Assembly: GCA_964598425.1 (NCBI GenBank)
Contig: CAZRBV010000047.1
Span: 1-14,338 of the forward strand
Source: UBA12567 sp964598425
Lineage (GTDB): Bacteria > Planctomycetota > Phycisphaerae > Phycisphaerales > SM1A02
Direction of reading: 5' to 3'
Length of the DNA: 14,338 bases
Part shown: positions 6,404 to 13,601 of the stretch, piece by piece
How positions within the stretch are numbered: position 1 is the stretch's first letter
Layout of the letters: each line of letters starts with the position of its first letter
Translations under genes and position numbers: made by a program
Notes under the pieces: generated by a model
The model's database searches: none
What the model was told of the DNA's origin: nothing
Seen by the model: the letters and a program-made list of their open reading frames with translations, nothing else

Positions 6404-7756
6404 ATGGTGCTGAATTGCCTGGTTCTGACGATCGCCACCTCGGCTGAGCCGGCCCACCTGGTCGCCTCTGACGGGGCCACGAATGACATTTTTGGTTCAT
6501 CGGTGGCGTTGTCGGGCACCCATCTCCTCGCCGGCGCCCCGATTCATGGGGCTTCCGGCTATCAGGCGGGCGCGGTGTATGCATTTGAACACGGCCCGTC
6601 TGGTTGGCTACAGACACAGAAGATCCTCCCGCCAGTTGAGACGACCTATGGCGAATTCGGAGCTGTAGTGGCGATTCAAGGCGATCTCGCAGCCGTCGGC
6701 TGGATGGGTGGCATGTCGGGTGACGATCGGACCGGCAAAGTTGTGCTGTATGAATTCTCCGCGGACGGGTGGACGCAGTCGGGAATGCTCACCGATCCAG
6801 ACGCGGAGCATGGTGATCGATTTGGTGTTTCCATCTCAATCGACGGCGATCAGATGATCATTGGCTGCCAGCTCGATGATGCCGCTGGGTGGAACAGCGG
6901 GTCGGGGCTGGTGTACCGGCTGATCGACGGCGAGTGGGTGTTTGAGCAGCGACTTCTTCCTTCACAGGGCGATCAGTTTTCATGGGCCGGTCGAGATGTG
7001 CAGATCGACGGCGACATCGCCATTGTGGGTGCGTATCTGGAGTGGAACGGAGACGTTCAGGCAGCAGGAGCGGCCTACGCATTCCATCGAGGTGCGGATG
7101 GAGTGTGGGTTGAGGAGGCGCGGCTGACTGCGAACGATCCGTTCGCCGGCAACTACTTCGGCTACAGCCTCGCACTCGATGGCACGCGACTCGCTGTCGG
7201 CAGCATCCTCAACGACGCTCCGATTGAAGATTCCGGCGCGGTGTATCTCTTTGATCGTGACGGAGGCGCATGGCCGCAGACGAAGCTCTCGCCGCCGGAT
7301 GTCGGAGGAGAGTTTGGCTACGACATCATTCTCAGTGGGGAAACACTTCTCGTCGGCGCGGTGTATCACGCCGGAAATGGGTTCGCCAACGGCGCCGTCT
7401 ATCGGTTTGAGCAATCGGGTGCCGAATGGGATTGGCAGGGCAAGTGGTTGCCGATGCCAGGAGCCGATGACTGCTTCTTTGGTTCCTCCATGTCACTCGA
7501 CGGCGACGTGGTTGCGGTCGGCTCACCGCGCGAGGACATCGTGGGCCCTTGGAGCGGCGCCGTCTATGTGCATCAACTTGATGCAGGCTGTCCAGCCGAC
7601 ATCAGCGGCGACGTGCTGGTCGGGGTCGATGATCTGCTCATGGTGGTCTCGGCATGGGGCCCGTGCAGCGGGTGCCCGGAAGACATTGACGGCGACGGCG
7701 ACGTCGGCGCCGACGATATCCTGGCCGTCATCGCCGACTGGGGCTGGTGCCACTAA
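6404..7756 (+). CDS. Secreted FG-GAP seven-repeat beta-propeller protein with dockerin-like C-terminus
   Basis: A 450-residue protein. A short N-terminal signal-like segment (MVLNCLVLTIATSAEP) precedes seven FG-GAP-type repeats. Their cores start near residues 28, 84, 138, 192, 250, 303 and 357, with a regular spacing of 53-58 residues and the pattern FG.S.ALDG..LAVG. Seven repeats predict one closed seven-bladed propeller, a fold used for binding ligands or surfaces. Residues 396-449 are a duplicated dockerin-like calcium loop: DISGDVLVGVDD (399-410, less perfect) and DIDGDGDVGADD (427-438, canonical). Cysteines 396, 421, 424 and 449 bracket the halves. Such tails are common on secreted planctomycete proteins, and their partner is unknown. 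I see no catalytic motif. The gene is monocistronic, converging with the metal ATPase gene. Confidence 0.88.
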   Translation: MVLNCLVLTIATSAEPAHLVASDGATNDIFGSSVALSGTHLLAGAPIHGASGYQAGAVYAFEHGPSGWLQTQKILPPVETTYGEFGAVVAIQGDLAAVGWMGGMSGDDRTGKVVLYEFSADGWTQSGMLTDPDAEHGDRFGVSISIDGDQMIIGCQLDDAAGWNSGSGLVYRLIDGEWVFEQRLLPSQGDQFSWAGRDVQIDGDIAIVGAYLEWNGDVQAAGAAYAFHRGADGVWVEEARLTANDPFAGNYFGYSLALDGTRLAVGSILNDAPIEDSGAVYLFDRDGGAWPQTKLSPPDVGGEFGYDIILSGETLLVGAVYHAGNGFANGAVYRFEQSGAEWDWQGKWLPMPGADDCFFGSSMSLDGDVVAVGSPREDIVGPWSGAVYVHQLDAGCPADISGDVLVGVDDLLMVVSAWGPCSGCPEDIDGDGDVGADDILAVIADWGWCH

Positions 7757-7846
7757 GCCCCCGACCCGCCGGGCGATTTCTCTTCTGTAGCGACAGTGGT
7801 CTACAAAACGGAAGATTCGTGTGTGCCGGTGGCCACGGGAGATACA
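7757..7846. terminator. Convergent intergenic region, weak terminator candidates
   Basis: The 90 bp between the stops of the FG-GAP gene and the convergent metal ATPase gene should end transcription from both sides. Only weak stems are seen: GCCC...GGGC at about 7759-7778, and TGTAG...CTACA (about 7786-7805) followed by AAAA. On the minus strand that AAAA is a short T-run before the stem rather than after it. Termination may be factor-dependent. Confidence 0.25.
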
Positions 7847-10213
7847 TCACCCGTCGGGTCGAATGACCTCACGGCGACCCGTTTTCCACCTGAGGAGGCG
7901 AAGGGCGTTGAGGACGACGACGATGGTCGACCCTTCGTGCAGCAGCACGGCGGGGCCGAGATCTGCCACTCCGATCACCGCGAGCGGTGAGACGATGCAG
8001 ATCACGCCCAGCGCGATCAGGAGGTTCTGACCGATCATTCGCCTACTGGCCTGAGACAGTGCCACAGCATCGGTCAGCAGTTGCAGATCGCTGCCCATCA
8101 GGACAACATCCGCGGTCTCCATTGCAACGTCGGTTCCAGCAGCACCCATCGCAATACCGACATCGGCAGCGGCCAAGGCAGGCGCGTCATTGACCCCGTC
8201 TCCAACCATCGCGACGCTGCCGCACTTCGCTCGCAACTCCTCGACGATCTGCAGTTTGTCTTCAGGAAGTAAGTCTGCGCGAACATCGTCGATACCAACA
8301 TCCTCCGCAACGGCAGCCGCGGCCCCGGCATGATCTCCGGTGATCATCGCCACAGTCTCAACGCCGAGGGCGTGCAGATCTGCAACAGCCGCGGCCGCTT
8401 CAGGCCTTGCCGTGTCGGCAAGCCCGATCACGCCAATCGCGGCGCCCGCCCGGAACACGCACACCACGCTCGCGCCTCGCGCCGACAAGCGATCCACAGC
8501 AGCCGAGGCCTCGTTCCCCATCACGCCCATTGAGGACCTGCCAACCGAAACGTCAAGTCCGTCGATCTCCGCTAAGGCGCCTCGCCCGGCGATCTGCCTT
8601 ACCGTGTCCGTCTCGGGAAGATCGATTGCTCTCGACGCCGCTTCAGCAACAATGGCCTCCGCCAATGGATGCGACACATTCTGTTCAACCGCCGCAGCGA
8701 GCCCGAGCAGCTCCTGCTCGGAAGCACTTCCCACGGCGGCGACTTCAATGACCCGCGGCTCTCCGACAGTCACCGTACCGGTCTTGTCAAAGGCAACCGC
8801 CTTCATACGGCCAAGCGATTCGAGCGCCGCGCCGCCCTTCATCAGAACGCCAATTCGGGCCGATCGGCCGAGTCCACACAAGATCGCTGCGGGCGTTCCA
8901 ATGGCAACCGCGCACGGCGATGCGGCGACCAGGAAGGCCATGCCTCGGTAGAAAGACACCCCCCACTCCTCCCAGGATGCCCAGGGGGGGATACAGATCA
9001 CGACCGCCGCGAGGACGAACACGATCGGCACATAGATTCGCTCAACTCGCTCGGTGAATCGCTCTGCAGGAGACTGCGCGCTCTGCGCCTCTTCGACCAT
9101 CCGCATGATCCGGGCAAGCGTGCTCTCACCTGCCAGCCTGGTCACGCACACGACAATTTCGCCTTCTCCATTGACCGTGCCGGCAAAAACATCGTCTCCG
9201 ATTCCCTTGTCAACGGGAATGGACTCGCCAGTCACCGGCGACTGATCAATCGCCGATGTCCCGAGTTCAACCTCACCATCAATCGGAACGCGATCAAATG
9301 GGTGAACCGCGATGTGATCCCCGACGCGAATGTCCTCCACGGGAACCCGCCGGGTCGTTCCGTCCGCCTCGATTCGATCTGCGGTGTCTGGAGCCAGATC
9401 GCTCAGCGCCTCAACGGCCCGTTTGGCCCGCTCCAATGCCAAATGCTCACCGGCTGCCCCAAGGCCGAACAAGAAGAGCAGGAACGCCCCCTCCTCAAAG
9501 TGCCCCAGCGCAGCGGCGCCAATGGCCCCCACAAACATGAGCACATCGACATCAACTCGAAAGCGCCGCAGCACCGCAACCGCCTCGACAAACGTCGATG
9601 TGCTGGACAGCACCGCACTCAATGCGAGAAGGACCAATCTCGCAACCTGACTTCCGTCGAACACATGGACAAGAAAACCAGCCAGGAGCAGCGCCCCTGA
9701 AACCGCCACAAGAAGAAGCTCCCGGTCATGCAGAACAGCGCGGCATACCGAAGCAAGCATGTCAAAGATGCGACTGGGAAGCGGCACGGCCTTCGGAAGC
9801 GGCGCTGCTGCATCGCCGTAACGCACCTCGGTCGCACCGAGATCGAGCCGAATCGGCAATCCCTCGAGTCGCTCGGCTACTTCGTGAAGCGGGCACGTCC
9901 CCCGAGGAAATCGCATCAAGACGCGGTCATCGCCTCTTGGCAGAACCGCCTGAACGTCCAAGGTTCGAAGACGCCGCCGGAGATTCCGTCTGGCCCGTTC
10001 ACCAGCAAGACCTTTGACAGGGACAGCCAGCACAACATGCGTCTCGGAATCGCATGGCGGAGTTCCGTCCGACTCAGCCCGCCGCTCAATCCACTTGACC
10101 ACGCATGCTGCGCATGCGGCGGGATCAACCCCATCACCACACGGATGCGCCACTCCCGACGAGAGGACCGGCAGACTCGTGCGAGGTGACTCATCACCCT
10201 GTTCTGTGGTCAT
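7847..10213 (-). CDS. P1B-4-type heavy-metal-transporting ATPase
   Basis: A 788-residue inner-membrane ATPase that exports a transition metal. It has hydrophobic helices at about 166-187, 190-213, 222-236 and 241-258, an actuator domain with TGES (329-332 region), and a transport helix with SPC (432-434). The phosphorylation site is DKTGT (D476), the nucleotide-binding domain carries the His-Pro pair of NVSHPLAEA (515-516), the hinge is GDGVND (671-676), and the final helix has HEGST (759-763). SPC together with HEGxT marks the P1B-4 group, whose known members move Co2+, Fe2+, Zn2+ or Cd2+ rather than Cu+. The first about 135 residues are unusual: a Cys-rich stretch (C25, C34, C37, C54; CAAC) and a ferredoxin-like region without the normal HMA CxxC. 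The start ATG overlaps the preceding stop by 4 nt (ATGA), so it is translationally coupled to the DsbB-like gene. Confidence 0.94.
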   Translation of the reverse strand: MTTEQGDESPRTSLPVLSSGVAHPCGDGVDPAACAACVVKWIERRAESDGTPPCDSETHVVLAVPVKGLAGERARRNLRRRLRTLDVQAVLPRGDDRVLMRFPRGTCPLHEVAERLEGLPIRLDLGATEVRYGDAAAPLPKAVPLPSRIFDMLASVCRAVLHDRELLLVAVSGALLLAGFLVHVFDGSQVARLVLLALSAVLSSTSTFVEAVAVLRRFRVDVDVLMFVGAIGAAALGHFEEGAFLLFLFGLGAAGEHLALERAKRAVEALSDLAPDTADRIEADGTTRRVPVEDIRVGDHIAVHPFDRVPIDGEVELGTSAIDQSPVTGESIPVDKGIGDDVFAGTVNGEGEIVVCVTRLAGESTLARIMRMVEEAQSAQSPAERFTERVERIYVPIVFVLAAVVICIPPWASWEEWGVSFYRGMAFLVAASPCAVAIGTPAAILCGLGRSARIGVLMKGGAALESLGRMKAVAFDKTGTVTVGEPRVIEVAAVGSASEQELLGLAAAVEQNVSHPLAEAIVAEAASRAIDLPETDTVRQIAGRGALAEIDGLDVSVGRSSMGVMGNEASAAVDRLSARGASVVCVFRAGAAIGVIGLADTARPEAAAAVADLHALGVETVAMITGDHAGAAAAVAEDVGIDDVRADLLPEDKLQIVEELRAKCGSVAMVGDGVNDAPALAAADVGIAMGAAGTDVAMETADVVLMGSDLQLLTDAVALSQASRRMIGQNLLIALGVICIVSPLAVIGVADLGPAVLLHEGSTIVVVLNALRLLRWKTGRREVIRPDG

Positions 10214-10779
10214 GGTCCGTCGATCAGCAGATACTGCGTTGGATTGTCTGGGAGATACCAGTTGAGTCCCGCCTCAAAGAAGACCGCGATGGCATTGGCT
10301 GCGATGATGAGTCCGAAGAGCCAGAGAACGAAGAGTGCTGTCCCCCGGCCTTCTCCTCGCTGCGGTCGCAGGGCATGAAACACCACGAGTCGCGTGCCGC
10401 TGAACGCCAGCACGACGAGGAACACAATCAGTGCCCATGTGTACAGGTGCATGCCCGCCACCGTCCCGCCGTAGCCAGCGTCTCCGGGCATAATGTGCAA
10501 CAGAATCTGCCGCGCCGATGCGGCAAGGCCCACAATCGCGCCCAACACACTCATGCCATACCCTGCCAGAACTGTTGGCAGTGGTACTTCACGTTCTCGC
10601 AAGCCATCCATCACGATGAGCGCAGGGCCAAGCGCGCAGAGCATCATCGCCATGCGCTGAATAATGCAAAGGGGGCCCGGAAACTCCCACTCGCCAAACT
10701 GCATCCAAAAGGCACCCAAGAGGACGCCGCAGATCGCGAAAATCTCAAACTGGGCCAGTATGTAGAGAAACCTGCGCAT
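10210..10779 (-). CDS. DsbB-like membrane protein lacking the redox cysteine pairs
   Basis: A 189-residue protein with four or five hydrophobic helices. The block GPLCIIQRMAM (35-45) matches the DsbB/BdbC signature CxLCxxQR around the first periplasmic loop, with the quinone-site Arg (R42) kept. SARQILLHIMPGDAGYG (88-104) and HLYTW (111-115) also resemble a DsbB-type subgroup. DsbB normally re-oxidises DsbA with two Cys pairs and passes electrons to quinone. Here the first cysteine of the CxxC is Gly and the second loop has no cysteine; the only cysteines are 17, 38 and 48. Classical disulfide relay is therefore unlikely, and a quinone-linked or structural role is an inference. It starts 1 nt after the small membrane protein and overlaps the metal ATPase by 4 nt. 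Confidence 0.65.
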   Translation of the reverse strand: MRRFLYILAQFEIFAICGVLLGAFWMQFGEWEFPGPLCIIQRMAMMLCALGPALIVMDGLREREVPLPTVLAGYGMSVLGAIVGLAASARQILLHIMPGDAGYGGTVAGMHLYTWALIVFLVVLAFSGTRLVVFHALRPQRGEGRGTALFVLWLFGLIIAANAIAVFFEAGLNWYLPDNPTQYLLIDGP

Positions 10780-10780
10780 T

Positions 10781-10939
10781 TCAGAAGCTCAGATCCAGGT
10801 GGTCGGTTGCGTGGTGAGCGAGCAGCACCACAATTGCGCTCATGGAGATGAGAAACAACACGACAGCCGGCCATCGCCGCTTGCAGCGCATGGCCAGCAG
10901 GGTGAGCAGCAGCAGAACAAAGATGCCGGTTGCGATCAT
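10781..10939 (-). CDS. Small two-helix membrane protein (DUF5993-like)
   Basis: A 52-residue protein beginning MIATGIFVLLLLTLLAM. Helix 1 spans about 3-17, the basic turn RCKRRW sits at 18-23, helix 2 spans about 24-41, and the tail is HHATDHLDLSF. The order of helix, Arg/Lys-rich turn, helix, HHxTDxLxLSF tail resembles, from memory, the DUF5993 family of about 50 residues, often found beside DsbB-like genes. The reading frame ends one base before the DsbB-like ATG (TGA-A-ATG). It starts 24 bp after the phosphofructokinase stop, with GGAG 13 nt before the ATG; a TACCAT box 6 nt before the ATG might be an internal leaderless promoter. Too short for most gene callers. Probably a partner or stabiliser of the DsbB-like protein. 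Confidence 0.72.
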   Translation of the reverse strand: MIATGIFVLLLLTLLAMRCKRRWPAVVLFLISMSAIVVLLAHHATDHLDLSF

Positions 10940-10963
10940 GCGAGCATGGTACTCCGTCCAACT

Positions 10964-12232
10964 TCAGGTGAGTTGCAGTGGCGGCGGCTCCCGCCGCGTG
11001 TGGGGTTCAAATCGGGCTCGAAAGGCATCTGCCTCACAGCCACATGCCTGGGCAAGATTGGCGATGTGGTCGGCGTCTTCAAAGTCATCCCGGCGGATCC
11101 GAATCATGTATCGCCTTGCAATCGCATAGCGGGTTGAGTGAATATCGACGAGCCGCACGCGCATCCGCCCTGTCTGGGGATCCATGAGTTCATCGAACGG
11201 AATCGGCACAAACCGGCCCTGCTGCATGCTGACCAGCACCCCACTTCCACCCTGAATGAGATACCTCGCGCCGCAGTACCCGAGATCCCGCGTGTACTCA
11301 AGGTCAATCGGAATAGGCGCTGCGGAGCGGAGTTCGTACCCGAGGTTCTTCGAGACGATCGTCGTGTCATGGCCCAGTTCGCAGAGGCGCCGCGCGACTT
11401 CTCCCTGCAGCACGCGTCCGAGATCGAGTTCGGAGAGGCGAATGTTGCCATGTTCGTCTCGCTCGACGAGGCCAAGGGCGTTCAATTCGTCAGGATCGAT
11501 CGCAAGGCACACACCTTCGGCAATCACAGCAACGCCATCACGCCGGCCAAGTGCCCCCCGCTTGATGATTGCGCCGACAAGAATGTCGGCGACTTCATCT
11601 AATGTGACCTTATCCCCGTTGAATTCTTCCGGAATAATCGTCACCGTTGCGCCGGCCGCCTTGCCGATTCCCAGTGCAAGATGGCCAGCCTTCCGGCCCA
11701 TGGCGACGACGATGTACCAGCGCGACGTCGTCTTCGCATCGACCATCAGGCTGTGCACGATGCCGACGCCGACGTGCCGCGCCGTCTCGTAGCCGAACGT
11801 GTTGATATTGGCGGGCAGATCCAGATCGTTGTCAATCGTCTTCGGGACATGCGCCACACGAATCTCTCCACGCGCCGCCTCGGCAATAGCCCGGGCAGAA
11901 AAAGCAGTGTCGTCGCCGCCGATCGTGAGCAGCATGGTCACGCCAAGACCGCTCAGCGTTGACACGGCCCGCTCAAGATCTTCGGGGTTCGCCGTTGGAT
12001 TCGCGCGTGACGTGCGGAGTGCTGATCCGCCGAGAAAGTGAATTCGGCTCACCCGCTCGATATCCAGCGGCTCCGCACAGCTCACGTCACCGTGCATGAG
12101 CCGCTCGAACCCATCACAGATTCCAAGGACTTCCACGCCTCGAAGCCGCGCCCGGATCGTCGCAGCTGCAATCACGCTGTTGATACCGGGAGCCGGGCCC
12201 CCACCCACGAGAATGGCCAATCGTTCGCTCAT
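10964..12232 (-). CDS. pfp: 6-phosphofructokinase, probably pyrophosphate-dependent
   Basis: A 422-residue cytosolic glycolytic enzyme converting fructose 6-phosphate and fructose 1,6-bisphosphate. It has the phosphofructokinase fold motifs GGGPAPGINSV (10-20), IGGDDT (104-109), PKTIDND (130-136; catalytic base D134) and MGRKAGHLA (178-186). Asp at the second position of GGDD and Lys in PKTIDND are the residues that distinguish PPi-using enzymes from ATP-using ones (GGDGS and PGTIDND). This predicts EC 2.7.1.90, a reversible reaction. The chosen start, MSERLAILVGGG, fits the family; the frame stays open for 78 more codons into the divergent gene, without similarity. There is no Shine-Dalgarno sequence nearby. 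TAGCCT ends 7 nt before the ATG, suggesting a leaderless transcript. It is the first gene of the run with the membrane module. Confidence 0.92.
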   Translation of the reverse strand: MSERLAILVGGGPAPGINSVIAAATIRARLRGVEVLGICDGFERLMHGDVSCAEPLDIERVSRIHFLGGSALRTSRANPTANPEDLERAVSTLSGLGVTMLLTIGGDDTAFSARAIAEAARGEIRVAHVPKTIDNDLDLPANINTFGYETARHVGVGIVHSLMVDAKTTSRWYIVVAMGRKAGHLALGIGKAAGATVTIIPEEFNGDKVTLDEVADILVGAIIKRGALGRRDGVAVIAEGVCLAIDPDELNALGLVERDEHGNIRLSELDLGRVLQGEVARRLCELGHDTTIVSKNLGYELRSAAPIPIDLEYTRDLGYCGARYLIQGGSGVLVSMQQGRFVPIPFDELMDPQTGRMRVRLVDIHSTRYAIARRYMIRIRRDDFEDADHIANLAQACGCEADAFRARFEPHTRREPPPLQLT

Positions 12233-12239
12233 GCAGGAG

Positions 12240-12245
12240 AGGCTA
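12240..12245 (-). promoter_or_regulatory. Candidate -10 box of the pfp-led operon (leaderless)
   Basis: On the minus strand TAGCCT lies exactly 7 nt before the ATG at 12232. It agrees with the TANNNT pattern known from leaderless genes in several phyla. No -35 element is convincing. It faces the plus-strand box at 12251-12256 with only 5 bp between. Confidence 0.4.
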
Positions 12246-12250
12246 CCTGC

Positions 12251-12256
12251 TAGTCT
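12251..12256 (+). promoter_or_regulatory. Candidate extended -10 box of the DUF1080 gene (leaderless)
   Basis: CTGC-TAGTCT-7 nt-ATG has the same layout as CTGC-CATACT-7 nt-ATG in front of the FG-GAP gene at 6404. There is no Shine-Dalgarno sequence before the ATG at 12264. No good -35 element is visible, as allowed for extended -10 promoters. Confidence 0.4.
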
Positions 12257-12263
12257 CCTGTCC

Positions 12264-13541
12264 ATGCCAATACTCACACCGACGATCCTGATTCTCGCCG
12301 CAGTTTCCGACGGAGGATGGATCGATTTGTTTGACGGAGAAACGCTCTCCGGCTGGGTCAATGTCAACGGCGCCGCTTCTACCTGGCGAGCCGAAGACGG
12401 GATGATCAGATGCAGCGGCAAGCCGACCTGCCTGCTACGAACCGATCGGATGTATGAAGACTTCATCCTCGAGTTCGAGTGGATGCATCACGAGAAGCAG
12501 GGCAATGCCGGCATCTTTGTGTGGTCGGACGCCCTCCCCGCGCCGGGTGTTCCGTTCTCCAAGGCAATCGAAGTGCAGGTGATGATCGGTGTCGAGACCG
12601 AGAACTACACAAGCGAGGGCGATATCTTCTCGATCTGGGGTGCCACGATGACACCTGACCGCCCGCATCCGGCTGGTTGGGCGAGGTGCCTGCCATCCGA
12701 GGCCCGTACCAGGGGTGCTGGCGAGTGGAATCACTATCGCATCGAGTGCATCGACGGGCGTATCTCACTTGCGGTCAATGGTGGCGTGGTCAGCGGCGGG
12801 TACGACTGCAATCCGCGGAAGGGGTTCATATGCCTGGAGTCTGAAGGCACGCCAATAGACTTCCGCAACCTCCGCATCAAAGAGCTTCCAGAAGAGACCT
12901 CCCCATGGGCGAAGGATGCCAACGATGCGCAGGGTTTCAGACCGTTGTTCAATGGTCTTGATTTCACGGGCTGGAAGAAGCCCGATGGGCACGAGGACAA
13001 CTGGTCGATCTCCGGAACGAGCATTGCGCATAATGGCCAAGGCGGTGATTTGTGGAGCGAGGCCTCGCTGGGCGACTTCGATCTCATCGTTGATTGGAAG
13101 TGGACGGGCGAATCGCAAGGCAAGATGGAGCGCCCGATTCTCGGAAGCGACGGCATTGCTGACGTCAACGAAGACGGAACCACCAGAACAGTCACAATCG
13201 ACGAGCGCGACAGCGGCATCTATCTACGCGGTAACAGTAAGAGTCAGGTGAACATCTGGTGCTGGCCGATCGGAAGCGGAGAGGTCTGGGGATACCGCAC
13301 GGACGAATCGATGCCTGCAAACGTTCGAGCCGCCGTGACTCCTCGGGTGCCAGCGGACAAGGCGCCCGGGCAGTGGAATCGGTACTTCATTCGCATGCAA
13401 GGCGAGTACTTGACGGTTGTCCTCAATGGAACGACCGTGATTGACCGGGCGCATCTCCCGGGCGTCCCCGCCACCGGTCCGATTGGCCTGCAGAGCCACG
13501 GCAGCGGCATTCAGTTCACGAACATTCTGATCCGACAATAG
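12264..13541 (+). CDS. Secreted protein with two DUF1080 (3-keto-disaccharide hydrolase-like) domains
   Basis: A 425-residue protein. A short signal peptide (MPILTPTILILAAVSDG) is followed by two concanavalin-like DUF1080 domains. Domain 1 runs from about 18 to 207 (GGWIDLFDGETLSGW ... IDFRNLRIKEL) and domain 2 from about 224 to 425 (GFRPLFNGLDFTGWKK ... GIQFTNILIRQ). Both have the family hallmarks: LF(D/N)G..L.GW at the start, W.(A/S)..G.I, the middle (D/N)xGI(F/Y) block, GEWN.Y or GQWNRYFI, and the closing F.N.(L)IR strand. Some DUF1080 proteins hydrolyse 3-keto-glycosides; many planctomycete members are of unknown substrate. Extracytoplasmic carbohydrate breakdown is likely, though no neighbouring glycoside dehydrogenase supports it. 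The start at 12264 avoids a long overlap with the divergent pfp gene. The tandem arrangement may reflect an ancient internal duplication. Confidence 0.88.
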   Translation: MPILTPTILILAAVSDGGWIDLFDGETLSGWVNVNGAASTWRAEDGMIRCSGKPTCLLRTDRMYEDFILEFEWMHHEKQGNAGIFVWSDALPAPGVPFSKAIEVQVMIGVETENYTSEGDIFSIWGATMTPDRPHPAGWARCLPSEARTRGAGEWNHYRIECIDGRISLAVNGGVVSGGYDCNPRKGFICLESEGTPIDFRNLRIKELPEETSPWAKDANDAQGFRPLFNGLDFTGWKKPDGHEDNWSISGTSIAHNGQGGDLWSEASLGDFDLIVDWKWTGESQGKMERPILGSDGIADVNEDGTTRTVTIDERDSGIYLRGNSKSQVNIWCWPIGSGEVWGYRTDESMPANVRAAVTPRVPADKAPGQWNRYFIRMQGEYLTVVLNGTTVIDRAHLPGVPATGPIGLQSHGSGIQFTNILIRQ

Positions 13542-13601
13542 GGGCCTGGTTGCTTCACTCGGGAGCGATTGAGCTCGGTCTGAATCACTCCAGGCGGCCC
13601 C
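13541..13601 (+). terminator. Imperfect GC-rich hairpin after the DUF1080 gene
   Basis: GGGGCCTGG (13541-13549) can pair with CCAGG-CGG-CCCC (13590-13601), a nine-pair stem with a three-base bulge; the first G is the last base of the stop codon TAG. The 40-nt loop holds a smaller GAGC/GCTC stem. No T-run follows, so it may be a weak or factor-dependent terminator or a 3' stabilising stem. Confidence 0.35.

Noticed and set aside
6334..6519. N-terminal extension of the M42 peptidase by 62 codons
   Set aside because: The extension has no family similarity, covers the divergent promoter and overlaps the start of the FG-GAP gene. The M42 family begins at the chosen ATG.
8669..9700. A 343-codon open frame on the plus strand inside the metal ATPase gene
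   Set aside because: It lies antisense to a clearly coding sequence and is rich in Arg, His and Pro, as expected for a shadow of a GC-rich gene. It has no domain.
7847..10213. Copper-exporting (CopA-type) assignment of the P-type ATPase
   Set aside because: The transport helix has SPC rather than CPC and the last helix has HEGST, which point to the P1B-4 group. Copper specificity is not supported.
12233..12466. N-terminal extension of the phosphofructokinase by 78 codons
   Set aside because: It would lie antisense to the start of the DUF1080 gene, lacks similarity, and the phosphofructokinase fold starts at MSERLAILVGGG.
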